This document shows positions 25,432-32,519 of a stretch of 42,616 bases of DNA, piece after piece. Under the pieces are notes generated by a model that saw only the letters and a list, made by a program, of their open reading frames with translations, did no database searches and had not been told where the DNA came from. The stretch comes from a virus. How positions within the stretch are numbered: position 1 is the first letter of the stretch; each line of letters opens with the position of its first letter. The stretch covers positions 1-42,616 of IMG/VR virus record IMGVR_UViG_3300048597_000401; one strand, written 5' to 3'. A program made the position numbers and the translations under genes.

Positions 25432-26898
25432 CTACCAACCCCGCGCCCGGTCGTCATATTGCACCAGCGGATCCACGCTGGGAATGACCGTGGAGGGGAT
25501 ACCGCTGACGTACTTCCACTTGCACCCGGCCAGCGCCAGGCAGAACGAATCGGCGCGGTCCTCGTGCATGCCTTTGGGCGCAGCGAGCGTGGCCGCCTCG
25601 ATGGATGCCAATTGGTCGATGGTGACGGCGGACCGGATACGCGTGGCGCCTTCTCTGAACACATCCGCGGCCAGATCGTAGAGCAGCGTGTTGCCCTTCG
25701 TGTTGGACAGCCAACCTGGTTTCTCGTCGCTGTGCCCACGCAGGAGCGTCAACTCCCCCGTGGTTTCCAGCGCCATGATGAGGGCATGGCCGTGGTTGTT
25801 CCGTTCGACCAGGACCGCTGCGGAGTTGAAAAAGACGCCCACCTGGTCGATATAGCCGCCGAAGACACGCGGCTCCCAGCGGCCGGCAAAGGCAGCCACC
25901 TCTTCCCAGGTCTCGGCATCGACTACCGTGGCCGCTGAGTCGTCCGATGTTGGGTTGCCCTCCGCCGGGTCGGCGCCGATAACATAGCGGCGCCCAGCCT
26001 GCGGGCGCACGTACACGGTCAAGCCCGGCACTCCGGGCAGATCTGCATCGCCCAGCGCCGTGGCTTCGGCGCGACATGCTTGCAGCCAGTCGAACGGAAT
26101 GCGCTTGTCGAGCTGGCGCGGGGCAAGCGCCTGCTCGGGCGTGTCCGGGTACTCTTGATAGAGATCGTCGTTGCTGTGATTCTGCTGGAACATGTCGGCC
26201 GCCACCTGCCGGTACCATGCGTCGGTGCGGTCCGGCCGGGCGCGCCAGGAAAAGAAGATGGGGGTATAGTTGCTCGACTTTTCGTAATAGGCCGAGCGGA
26301 AGAGCTGCTTGAAGGTGCTGAGCGGCACCGCCTTGTCTACCGTGCTGATGAGCACGAGCTGGCCGCCGGCATCTACCGCCGGCTTGATGGCGTTCAGTAC
26401 CTCGGAGAGCGAGGGCACAAAGTCCGCCTCGTCGAGCAGCACGAAGGTTCCGGTATACGAGCGGCCACCCGACGTCGGAAACGCCTTCGCCCGCGAACCG
26501 TTGCTGAGTACAAGGTCGTGGGCGCTGTCGCGTTCCACCTTGGCTGCTTGCATCCATTCCGGCAGCAGACTGTGCATCTTGGATAGGCGGTTCGTCAACA
26601 GATCGACCGACTCCTCGTCGCGCTTTGACATGATCATGATGTTGGCGATCGGCCGGAACAGCATGAGCCAGAGTGCAAACGAGAGACAGAGCCACGACAT
26701 TCCCAGTTGCCGCGCCTTGAGGACAATGACGTACTGCGACGTCATAATCTGGCTCAGCGCCTCCCGCTGCGCCGGCCACATCTCGAACGGGATCCAGTCG
26801 CGAATTGTCGCGTTGTAGATCCGCACGTACTTCTCGGTGAAATAGACAGGGCTTAGCCAGCACCGTGTGAGCTCCTGCTTAATTGCGTCCTGGTCCAT
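25432..26898 (-). CDS. Terminase large subunit, 488 aa
   Basis: Residues from ATG 26898 (MDQDAIKQEL): a Walker A variant KARQLGMS at 61-68, Walker B LLDEAD at 154-159, and then the RNase H-like nuclease with acidic residues Asp310 (VIGADPAEG), Glu365 (VLVERNNHGHAL) and Asp447/Asp450 (HEDRADSF). All motifs for packaging ATPase and headful or cos cutting are intact. An alternative start nine codons upstream (26925) is possible; neither has a strong ribosome site. The gene overlaps the winged-helix gene by 20 nt, suggesting coupling. Confidence 0.93.
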   Translation of the reverse strand: MDQDAIKQELTRCWLSPVYFTEKYVRIYNATIRDWIPFEMWPAQREALSQIMTSQYVIVLKARQLGMSWLCLSFALWLMLFRPIANIMIMSKRDEESVDLLTNRLSKMHSLLPEWMQAAKVERDSAHDLVLSNGSRAKAFPTSGGRSYTGTFVLLDEADFVPSLSEVLNAIKPAVDAGGQLVLISTVDKAVPLSTFKQLFRSAYYEKSSNYTPIFFSWRARPDRTDAWYRQVAADMFQQNHSNDDLYQEYPDTPEQALAPRQLDKRIPFDWLQACRAEATALGDADLPGVPGLTVYVRPQAGRRYVIGADPAEGNPTSDDSAATVVDAETWEEVAAFAGRWEPRVFGGYIDQVGVFFNSAAVLVERNNHGHALIMALETTGELTLLRGHSDEKPGWLSNTKGNTLLYDLAADVFREGATRIRSAVTIDQLASIEAATLAAPKGMHEDRADSFCLALAGCKWKYVSGIPSTVIPSVDPLVQYDDRARGW

Positions 26899-27166
26899 GG
26901 GTGAGCCGGATGCCTCGTGCCACATGCGGCGTCACACGCACCAACCCCCGCTGCTGCAAACGCAGCAGCCACCGCTGCACCGTTGCCGTGCTGCCGATGC
27001 CGGCGCCGGCCCGTATCTCAGCCCGCGTCGGCGGCAGGTCACTTGTCTCGGCATGACGCTGCAGATACGCCAGGATCGCCAGAGCGTGCGGCGGCAAACC
27101 TTGCACGCGGCGATCGGCGGCGTCCGGTGCGGTGGATTTCTTGTCTACGTCATTGCGCATAGCCAT
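26879..27166 (-). CDS. Small LexA-type winged-helix DNA-binding protein, 95 aa
   Basis: ATG 27166 has GAGAGG 8 nt upstream. Residues 25-90 have the winged-helix pattern of the LexA N-terminal domain: 'ILAYLQRHAETSDLPPTRAEI', then 'GSTATVQRWLLRLQQRGLV' as the recognition helix, then a wing ending in ARGIRLT. There is no protease domain. It sits between the two terminase subunit genes, 12 nt after TerS, so it may be an autoregulator of the late operon or part of the DNA recognition step of packaging (inference). Confidence 0.75.
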   Translation of the reverse strand: MAMRNDVDKKSTAPDAADRRVQGLPPHALAILAYLQRHAETSDLPPTRAEIRAGAGIGSTATVQRWLLRLQQRGLVRVTPHVARGIRLTHGPGRN

Positions 27167-27178
27167 ATATAGGCCTCT

Positions 27179-27874
27179 CTAGGTTGGACCGCCCAGACTG
27201 GTGCCATGTGTCGCCACCGGCGCTGCTGCATCCGGTCCAGCGCCACCGGCGCCGCCTTTCCACACGGGTAGGACGCCGTACATCTGCATGAGGTCTTGCT
27301 GCGCTTTGGCCAGGTCGTCGGCCGTGATGGCGAGCGCTGACTCTTCCTTCACTTGGTCGATGCTGGTCGGTTCGCCCATTTCAAGGCGAAATGCCTGAAT
27401 GGCGTCGTGAAACAGGGCGCGCAGGGTAGGCAGTGCCCGCCGAGCATCCGCTTCCTCCATTGCTCCCAAGTTGGCAGCTTTGAGCGCGGTGTAACATCCT
27501 TCGAGCACATCGGAGACCATGCGCCGCCGGCGTTCCCGTTCCTGAATCCGGCGCTCCTCTTCGCGTGCTTGCAGGTCATCGCGCCGGGCCTTGTCGTAGG
27601 CAACCGCCCGATCCTCCCATCGGTACTCGCGTGCCATGCGGTACCAGTAACCGGTCGCACGGTCGCCCTTGAGTCGCTCGCCTTGTTCGGTGCGCTCGCG
27701 GTAGCACTCCTCGATCGTGCGGCCGGCGCCGAGCATCAGAAACGTCCAGAAGCGGTCGTACCAGACGTTTGGCTCGCCGGGCTGCATTTCCCACGGCTTA
27801 CCTGTTGCGCTTGGCGGCGCATCCGGCTGCTCGCCGGTCGGGCTGCTCTTCGGCTGGGAGACTGTTGGCGTCAT
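27179..27874 (-). CDS. Terminase small subunit-like protein, 231 aa
   Basis: Starts MTPTVSQPKSSPTGEQP at ATG 27874. The frame continues upstream through the terminator hairpin, which would encode FFFF, so that extension was rejected. After a Pro-rich N-terminus comes 'NVWYDRFWTFLMLGAGRTIEECYRE', a helix-turn-helix-like segment, and 'ATGYWYRMAREYRWEDRAVAYD', which is typical of phage-type putative TerS proteins. A long charged helix (REEERRIQERERRRR) then follows. No strong ribosome site is visible. It would bind the packaging site and start DNA translocation. Confidence 0.6.
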   Translation of the reverse strand: MTPTVSQPKSSPTGEQPDAPPSATGKPWEMQPGEPNVWYDRFWTFLMLGAGRTIEECYRERTEQGERLKGDRATGYWYRMAREYRWEDRAVAYDKARRDDLQAREEERRIQERERRRRMVSDVLEGCYTALKAANLGAMEEADARRALPTLRALFHDAIQAFRLEMGEPTSIDQVKEESALAITADDLAKAQQDLMQMYGVLPVWKGGAGGAGPDAAAPVATHGTSLGGPT

Positions 27875-27889
27875 GCTTGTCTGCTCGGC

Positions 27890-27941
27890 AAAAAAGAAAA
27901 AGCCACCCCAGGGCACACACTGTGCGTGCCAAGTGGTGGCT
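27890..27941 (-). terminator. Strong intrinsic terminator in the leader of the late operon
   Basis: Read on the minus strand, AGCCACC pairs with GGTGGCT, and the inner GGCACGCAC pairs with GTGTGTGCC using a G-U pair that works only on this strand. A T-rich tract, TTTTTCTTTTTT, follows. It lies only 16 nt before the TerS ATG. Late genes must therefore be read through it or be started between it and the ATG, for which there is little room. This recalls the tR' terminator of lambda, where an antiterminator allows late transcription. Confidence 0.75.
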
Positions 27942-28041
27942 TCGTTTGCGATCCATGCGGTGGTCTGCGGACCAAAGATCGCAGCGATGCGCTTAGGCGA
28001 CCCATACGACTGCGCACACCGCAGCCCAAGGTCGGCAACCA

Positions 28042-28055
28042 AAATCGTACGATTT
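28042..28055. promoter_or_regulatory. Perfect 14-bp palindrome, candidate operator
   Basis: AAATCGTACGATTT is a perfect inverted repeat in the gap between the 66-aa gene and the terminator that precedes TerS. Its AT-rich arms and position fit a repressor or activator site controlling the late operon. The winged-helix protein encoded downstream is a natural candidate ligand (inference). Confidence 0.5.
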
Positions 28056-28066
28056 ACTTGGTAAGG

Positions 28067-28267
28067 TTAGAAGGCCGCTTCGCCCTCACCATCCTCAAAC
28101 GGCAGCACCGGCAACACGCCCGTGCCTTTGCCGCCGGCCGGCCGCACGTCCACAGTCATGGTGCGCTTGGGAAGCGCCAGCGCTTCCTCAATCCCACGCG
28201 CCACTTGCAGACAAGCCTGCCGGATTACGAGGAGGAGAATGCGAAGCTTCGCATCGTTAAGGCTCAT
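28067..28267 (-). CDS. Small hypothetical protein, 66 aa
   Basis: From ATG 28267 it reads MSLNDAKLRILLLVIRQACL and ends in an acidic Gly-rich tail (FEDGEGEAAF). One amphipathic helix covers most of the first 35 residues. The frame continues upstream to 28714 but that part crosses the hicA promoter region and looks non-coding. It is the first likely gene of the minus-strand operon. Ribosome site weak (GAG). Function unknown. Confidence 0.45.
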   Translation of the reverse strand: MSLNDAKLRILLLVIRQACLQVARGIEEALALPKRTMTVDVRPAGGKGTGVLPVLPFEDGEGEAAF

Positions 28268-28653
28268 GCGCTCAACTTTAACACAAAGTAAGCAAAGGCG
28301 CAATTTGGCATAGAACGCACGTGCGGCACAACCTTTCTTCAGTGCCCTAAACGCCCTTGTCGCTAGACTTGTGTTACATGTATTTCCGCGGCTTTTGGAG
28401 GGCACTGGGATCTGGAAAAGCTCTTTGGCTGCACGATGTGCAACCAATCGCGCTGTTGTGCGCCTTCTGCTTCCCTGTGCACAAGCATCGTCCCAGTTCT
28501 GGGCCTTCACGTTTGCTGCCGACAGGCAGTGGACTATCTCGACAGAGTAACTGGGTGCCGTTACTATCATGGCAAAGAGGCAGTTGCGTCGTCCAGGGCT
28601 ACGACGTACCCCCTCCCCCCCACACGTTGCACCAATGGTGAGATTACGCACGC
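28268..28653. other. Divergent intergenic region between late operon and hicAB
   Basis: No convincing coding frame was seen on either strand. It holds a short C-rich run (CCCCCTCCCCCCC) near 28610. Promoters for both the minus-strand operon and hicAB should lie here or at its edges, but no clear -35/-10 pair was found. Confidence 0.5.
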
Positions 28654-28672
28654 TATCATAATATGATATCAT
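28654..28672. promoter_or_regulatory. Overlapping palindromes, candidate hicAB operator/promoter
   Basis: TATCATAATATGATA and ATGATATCAT overlap directly in front of and across the hicA start. HicB antitoxins bind such inverted repeats through their C-terminal ribbon-helix-helix domain to repress their own operon. The AT-rich core would also serve as the -10 region. Confidence 0.5.
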
Positions 28673-28934
28673 GAGCGCGATGAACGCTGCGCATCGAAAA
28701 ACCCTTGTAGCCATCTATCGCGTTCCTATTCCCACCAATTTGGAGTGGAGGCGAATAGAGGCGCTGTTGGTTGCGTAGGGTGCGCAAGTTATCGAGGGGA
28801 GAGGTTCTCGCGTGCGCTTTGAGTTGAATGGAGTTGTGGCGACGTTTCACCGACCGCACCCCGACAAGGAAGCGAAACCATATCAGGTGCGAGACGCGCG
28901 AGAGTTCTTGACACAGGCAGGAGTCAAGCCATGA
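28671..28934 (+). pseudogene. hicA: hicA toxin, interrupted by an in-frame amber codon
   Basis: The frame from ATG 28671 reads MSAMNAAHRKTLVAIYR..., reaches WRRIEALLVA, meets TAG at 28776-28778, and continues GAQVIEGRGSRVRFELNG and TFHRPHP..YQVRDAREFL to TGA at 28932-28934. Both halves match the double-stranded RNA-binding-like HicA mRNA interferase of the 'GSRVRF' subfamily. The stop lies where relatives usually have Leu (ALGA), so a single TTG to TAG change would explain it. The toxin should be inactive unless the stop is read through. It overlaps hicB by 4 nt, as in intact operons. Confidence 0.8.
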
Positions 28935-29266
28935 ACACGATGACTTACCGCGGCTACGCGGCGAAAATTGCGTACAGCGACGAAGACGGCTGCTTTGTGG
29001 GGCACATTGCCGGGATTCGCGATGTGGTGGGATTCCACGGCGAGTCAGTGGCGGAATTGCGGGCGGCGTTTGAAGAAGCGGCGGACGACTACCTGGAGAC
29101 CTGCGCCAGGTTGGGGCGCACGCCGCAGAAGCCCTATTCCGGCAAGCTGCTGCTGCGGGTGGACCCGCTGCTGCACGCCCGCGCCGCCATGCTGGCTGAG
29201 GCACAGGGCAAGAGCCTTAATGCCTGGGCACAGGAGGTCCTGGCGCAGGCTGTTGCCGGGGCTTAG
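28931..29266 (+). CDS. hicB: HicB-type antitoxin, 111 aa
   Basis: Starts MNTMTYRGYAAKIAYSDED with the ATG overlapping the hicA stop (ATGA). Residues 1-60 are the partially degraded RNase H-like HicB domain (CFVGHIAGI, VGFHGESVAELRAAFEEA). Residues 72-108 are a ribbon-helix-helix DNA-binding domain (LLLRVDPLLHARAAMLAEA). In the family it binds HicA and represses the operon. It is intact although the toxin is broken, which is the expected order of decay. Confidence 0.9.
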   Translation: MNTMTYRGYAAKIAYSDEDGCFVGHIAGIRDVVGFHGESVAELRAAFEEAADDYLETCARLGRTPQKPYSGKLLLRVDPLLHARAAMLAEAQGKSLNAWAQEVLAQAVAGA

Positions 29267-29390
29267 CTTCAGCAACCAACTTGTTTCGCTTGAACGCCTC
29301 CACCCTTATCCTGTGGTCAGCTATGTGCCGCACCACCACACCTTCTGATCTTTGCCGCCTCGGTGTTTGCGTGGGCCGGTACACTGGTAC

Positions 29391-29853
29391 TCAGCACGGC
29401 TGCGAGTTCTGCGACCTGGAACTCTGCCTACCCCGTTGCGCAGAGGCTACGACCCACGGCAGGTGCTCCTTCTCAGCTATGGATGGCCGGTCGGAGGCGG
29501 GCTGGGCGGCGCCTGCGCCGTAGTTAGTTATTTTCGCATGGGCATGTTCTAACTGCGCGTGCAGGCGCGCTTGCTTCTCGCGCTCCGACTGGATGAGCGC
29601 CTCGGCGAAGCGGGAGACCAGCGCCACCAACAGCATAGCCCACGGTCGTCGCGCTGATCGCCGAGAAATAGAAGCTGTCCAAGTAAGACCAGCCCTCGAC
29701 CCAGTGGAACACAAACGTCCCGACTAAGAGCAGTGGCGCGTTGAGCGTGGCCACCAGGTGGAACGTTGGGTCGCTCCAGGCTTTGCGAATCGCCGACCAG
29801 GACCGCACCAGGCCGATAAACAGTGAAAGCGCAGGGTTGCTCCCGTTTTGAGT
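29391..29853 (-). pseudogene. Potassium-channel (two-TM, Ion_trans_2) pseudogene
   Basis: One minus-strand frame encodes AIRKAWSDPTFHLVATLN, a transmembrane helix LLLVGTFVFHW and the pore region YLDSFYFSAISATTVGY, then breaks right after the selectivity filter near 29635. The adjacent frame resumes at MLLVALVSRFAEALIQ and REKQARLHAQLEHAH, the end of the second membrane helix and the tail. The segment between filter and helix end (roughly 25-30 residues in relatives) is missing, so an internal deletion with frameshift has destroyed the gene. It is probably a bacterial remnant rather than a phage gene. Confidence 0.7.
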
Positions 29854-30258
29854 GCAGTCTTAAATGATAGGGCGGAGAGTTTTGGATTGTATCATCTCCG
29901 TTATCTGGCTGTGTGGAGGGTCGATTGCTCTCCCAAGTGCGAATGTAAGCGGCAACCTCAACGCGTGTCAGCAAGGTTTCGGCTTGCCGGTACCCAACAA
30001 AACGGTCCTGGGCAGCAATATCTCCATATCTGTGCGATAGAGAATTGAGCGCACGGCGCGACCATCCAGCCAATGCACGTTGCCCACGCCAGAATAAATA
30101 TTTCGCTGCTGTTTTCGGGATCACCCTGCACCCAATGAGCCTCCTGGCCAGAGGTAGGAGTGCGCCGCGGGGCATAGGAATTTTACGTAGCCGGCAGCTT
30201 GCGCCACCTCGACTGCGGTTCGGTCCCCTTGTTTCGATGTCTCTGCCAGTTTGCCGTT

Positions 30259-30343
30259 CCCAGGGGGGCTTGCCCCCCTGGACCCCCCTTGCTCCCTCGT
30301 GCGCTAGCCAGGCGGCGCGGAGCGCCGGCGGGGGCAAGCCCCC
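30259..30343. repeat. Pair of G/C-tract inverted repeats
   Basis: CCAGGGGGGC-TT-GCCCCCCTGG (30259-30280) is a perfect 10-bp inverted repeat, and GGGGGC-AA-GCCCCC (30330-30343) is a perfect 6-bp one with a similar core. They look like two related units of a dispersed GC-rich repeat. A role in termination or as a REP-like element is possible. Confidence 0.6.
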
Positions 30344-30400
30344 ACACCCCGTTCTACCCGCCACTATCCGCCCCATCCGCCCCTCCCTATGCCAAGCCAT

Positions 30401-30413
30401 CCAGGCGATGTCT
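30401..30413 (+). promoter_or_regulatory. Leader motif copy 1 (CCAGGCGATGTCT)
   Basis: It lies about 60 nt before the 30473 start and is followed by a T-rich segment and a strong AAAGGAGG ribosome site. It is the most divergent of four good copies of a motif upstream of several genes in the cluster. Confidence 0.4.
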
Positions 30414-30472
30414 ACCTATGACCGCATGTAGGTTTGTGCATCTTCTGTGTTGTCCCCAAAAAAGGAGGGGTT

Positions 30473-30844
30473 ATGTTCGACAGCAAGCGCCTGATCAGCT
30501 TCGTAGTCCGTGACAGTGACGGTCAGCGGGTCTTCTGGGCCACCAGCGCCAGGGAGTACGCCAGCCTGAGTATCACGCAGGGTCTGCCCGAGACCGGCAC
30601 GATCGTCACACTGGATCGGGACGGTCATTGTGCCGAGTACACCGTCCCTGCCTTCCAGGACCTTCTGAATGAAGAGGGTCTTGCCCACGCCGAGACGATG
30701 GCGATGCTCCAGGGGTGTATGGCGCCCGATGAAGTGTACCCCGAGCCTGACTACGAGCTGCTTGAGCATGAGCGGATGCTCGCCCGTGCCGATCAGCGCC
30801 AGGTTGCCGTCACTCCCGCAGACCTGGAGGATACGACCTGGTAA
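30473..30844 (+). CDS. Hypothetical protein, 123 aa
   Basis: ATG 30473 is set by AAAGGAGG 6 nt upstream. Starts MFDSKRLISFVVRDSDGQRV. Mixed alpha/beta composition, acidic C-terminal half (MAPDEVYPEPDYELLEHE). No family recognised. It is the first gene of the plus-strand cluster and is followed at once by a long hairpin. Confidence 0.65.
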   Translation: MFDSKRLISFVVRDSDGQRVFWATSAREYASLSITQGLPETGTIVTLDRDGHCAEYTVPAFQDLLNEEGLAHAETMAMLQGCMAPDEVYPEPDYELLEHERMLARADQRQVAVTPADLEDTTW

Positions 30845-30850
30845 TTGCCC

Positions 30851-30887
30851 GCCGCGCTAGCTCCCACCCCCAGGGAGTTAGCGCGGC
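30851..30887 (+). terminator. 15-bp hairpin after the 30473-30844 gene
   Basis: GCCGCGCTAGCTCCC pairs with GGGAGTTAGCGCGGC, with one G-U pair and a 7-nt loop, 6 nt after the stop codon. There is no clear T tract, so it may act as an mRNA 3' end stabiliser or a terminator that needs no U run. Confidence 0.6.
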
Positions 30888-30986
30888 CTCTACAGTTAAC
30901 AGCCCCAGCGTTACGATCCGCCAAGCGACTGGCGTTGGGACTTTCTGCACTCTATCACTCTCTTTCTTATCGCAAAGGAGCCTTTT

Positions 30987-31310
30987 GTGAAACTCGATAT
31001 GGCGGCGCACATGCTCGAATGGTTCTGGGCGGAGGTGATGGTCGATGGCGAGATCGTCTACACGACCAGCAGCCGGGACGACCTGATCGACTGGGCCAAT
31101 CAGCACATGGATCTGGCGCATGCCACCTTTTACGCCAACTACCAGATGGCCGACGACACTCGTGACGGCGAAGAAGTCGGCCCGCTGGCAGACCTAATCA
31201 CGTGGCCAGACCCTGAACCCGTAGAACCGGATTGGGCTGCGCTGGAAGAGAACGCATACGGCTACCAGGCCGGTCACAGCACACCACTGGTTGAGCCGAT
31301 CTCGTTCTGA
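30987..31310 (+). CDS. Hypothetical protein, 107 aa
   Basis: GTG 30987 has AAAGGAG 7 nt upstream, preceded by a pyrimidine-rich leader. Starts MKLDMAAHMLEWFWAEVMVD and has a Pro/Asp-rich part (WPDPEPVEPDW). Acidic, no membrane segment, no family recognised. The stop is followed by a terminator-like hairpin. Confidence 0.6.
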   Translation: MKLDMAAHMLEWFWAEVMVDGEIVYTTSSRDDLIDWANQHMDLAHATFYANYQMADDTRDGEEVGPLADLITWPDPEPVEPDWAALEENAYGYQAGHSTPLVEPISF

Positions 31311-31318
31311 GGCAGTAA

Positions 31319-31357
31319 GCCCGCATCTCTGGGATGACCTGGAGGTGCGGGCATTTT
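31319..31357 (+). terminator. Intrinsic terminator after the 30987-31310 gene
   Basis: GCCCGCATCTC pairs with GAGGTGCGGGC around a loop, and ATTTT follows directly. A near copy of the same hairpin lies at 33416-33447, after another gene of the cluster. Confidence 0.65.
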
Positions 31358-31530
31358 CGCGTTGCTGCCCACCGGCAACGAGCCGCAGCCAGTGCGGCAG
31401 GGTTGGCTCCCGCCGGGACATGACCCCAAAACCCCACTACTTTGCTCGTAATGCCCAACACGGCCAGCCTGCTGCGAGCTGCGCCAGGTCCAGCCCCATC
31501 TGCGTGAGATTCTCGCCAATCAGCGCGTGT

Positions 31531-31597
31531 TGCGGCCGGCCCCATTCCGCCGGAGCGGGGAGGGGAGGCCATCCCCTCCCCGCCGCCCCTCCCCCGC
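31531..31597 (+). repeat. 67-bp GC-rich repeat, copy 1
   Basis: It is nearly identical to 32326-32392, with about six differences. The core is a perfect hairpin, GCGGGGAGGGGA/TCCCCTCCCCGC, with a 5-nt loop (31555-31583). Both copies sit in gene-to-gene gaps in the same orientation. Confidence 0.85.
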
Positions 31598-31644
31598 GTT
31601 AGACCACCACTCGCCTCCAAGATGCCCATACGCCGCAAAGCTGA

Positions 31645-31659
31645 CCAGGCGAAGTCCCC
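31645..31659 (+). promoter_or_regulatory. Leader motif copy 2 (CCAGGCGAAGTCCCC)
   Basis: It lies 52 nt before the ATG at 31711. The stretch after it contains GTTGTATCCCTTTTGC, similar to the T-rich segments that follow the motif at 32439 and 33657. Confidence 0.5.
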
Positions 31660-31710
31660 TTCAGCCCCTGTGCAGAGTTGTATCCCTTTTGCATCTGCGA
31701 GGAGACCGAT

Positions 31711-31941
31711 ATGTCCGACGCCTGCGTGATCTGCCGCAAAGCGATGGAGTACACCGTTGAGGACGGTTACCTGATCGACGTATGCAACGCCTGCACCGCC
31801 GAACTGCTCGACTCTGCGCCACCCCTGCCAGCCAGGTGCACCGTCTGCCACGCCGATCCGGTATGCCCCGAGGACGGCCAGGACACCTGCGACGAGTGTC
31901 TGGCTGGGCAATGCCTGTCATCACCAAGGAGAACACCATGA
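31711..31941 (+). CDS. Small Cys-rich zinc-binding protein, 76 aa
   Basis: ATG 31711 has GAGGAG 7 nt upstream. Three CxxC pairs (CVIC, CNAC, CTVC), one more (CDEC) and extra cysteines in between suggest two zinc ribbons. Starts MSDACVICRKAMEYTVEDG. Such small zinc-ribbon proteins are common in phage early regions and are often of unknown function. The stop overlaps the next ATG (ATGA). Confidence 0.7.
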   Translation: MSDACVICRKAMEYTVEDGYLIDVCNACTAELLDSAPPLPARCTVCHADPVCPEDGQDTCDECLAGQCLSSPRRTP

Positions 31942-32300
31942 AGGTAGTTAGTGTCGCCACCCTGCGCCCCAACGCGCCCGGAATCACCTATGTCGGGCGG
32001 AACTGGCAGGGTTGGCGGGCCTCTGTGCTGGGCAATCCACACCACCTACGGAACTGCCCCATCTGTCGGCGCGACCATGAGCGGGGGGAGACGCTCACAC
32101 TCTACCGGGAGTGGCTGCGGGCCGAATGGGTCAAGCACGGTGCGGTCAAGGCGGAACTGCTCCGGCTGGCTCGTCTGGAGAAGGCCGGCCAGGAGGTCAC
32201 GCTCGGCTGCTGGTGCAAACACCACGGGGCGGCCACACCGTGCCATGCCGACGTGATCATGGACGTTGTACGGACGTTGGTGGAGAAGGGGATCGTTTGA
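31938..32300 (+). CDS. DUF4326 domain protein, 120 aa
   Basis: ATG 31938 is 10 nt after AAGGAG and overlaps the previous stop. The pattern 'YVGRNWQGWRASVLGNPHHL' then 'LYREWLRAEWV', 'LLRLARLEKAGQEVTLGCWC' and 'PCHADVIMDVV' is that of the DUF4326 family, where conserved Cys and His residues (CWC, CHAD) may bind a metal. Function of the family is not established; it is frequent in phages. An upstream in-frame extension (to 31782) lies in another gene and was rejected. Confidence 0.85.
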   Translation: MKVVSVATLRPNAPGITYVGRNWQGWRASVLGNPHHLRNCPICRRDHERGETLTLYREWLRAEWVKHGAVKAELLRLARLEKAGQEVTLGCWCKHHGAATPCHADVIMDVVRTLVEKGIV

Positions 32301-32325
32301 TCCTCTCTCTCCACATCCTTGCCAG

Positions 32326-32392
32326 TGCGGCCGGCCCTCTTCCGCTGGAGCGGGGAGGGGAGGCCATCCCCTCCCCGCTGCCCCTCCCCCGC
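32326..32392 (+). repeat. 67-bp GC-rich repeat, copy 2
   Basis: This is the second copy of the repeat at 31531-31597. The perfect 12-bp hairpin spans 32350-32378 and lies 50 nt after the DUF4326 stop codon, where it could terminate transcription. Confidence 0.85.
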
Positions 32393-32438
32393 CGTGCCGC
32401 CAGTCTCGCCGTCAAATCCCCCATCGCTGTCAACCACC

Positions 32439-32453
32439 CCAGGCGAAATCCGC
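32439..32453 (+). promoter_or_regulatory. Leader motif copy 3 (CCAGGCGAAATCCGC)
   Basis: It lies 67 nt before the ssb ATG. Downstream is GTTCTTCTACTCTTTTG, which resembles the segment after copy 4 (GTTCTACTTTTTCTTTTG). Confidence 0.5.
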
Positions 32454-32519
32454 TTGGGGCTGCATGTCGTTCTTCTACTCTTTTGGTCTCTGTTGTCACC
32501 GCATTAGGAGGCGGATTGT

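Larger units (their letters stand above)
29854..30472. other. Non-coding or decayed stretch before the plus-strand cluster
   Basis: No convincing gene was found. Long minus-strand frames exist but mix unrelated composition and run into the channel pseudogene. The right part (30240-30410) is GC-rich with two perfect hairpins (listed separately) and the first copy of the CCAGGCGA leader motif at 30401. Confidence 0.5.
31358..31710. other. Long intergenic leader with repeats
   Basis: No gene seen. In order it holds an AACACGGCC repeat (31455-31468), copy 1 of a 67-bp GC-rich repeat (31531-31597), leader motif copy 2 (31645-31659), a pyrimidine-rich stretch and the ribosome site of the next gene. 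Confidence 0.6.

Noticed and set aside
27875-28042. Upstream extension of the TerS frame
   Set aside because: It reads through the terminator hairpin and T tract, giving a Phe run and non-coding composition.
28268-28714. Upstream extension of the 66-aa minus-strand frame
   Set aside because: It crosses the hicAB promoter region and has Cys/Arg-rich random composition.
29549-30400. 283-aa minus-strand frame
   Set aside because: It mixes the out-of-frame channel remnant, GC repeat translation and unrelated sequence; no start signal and no family.
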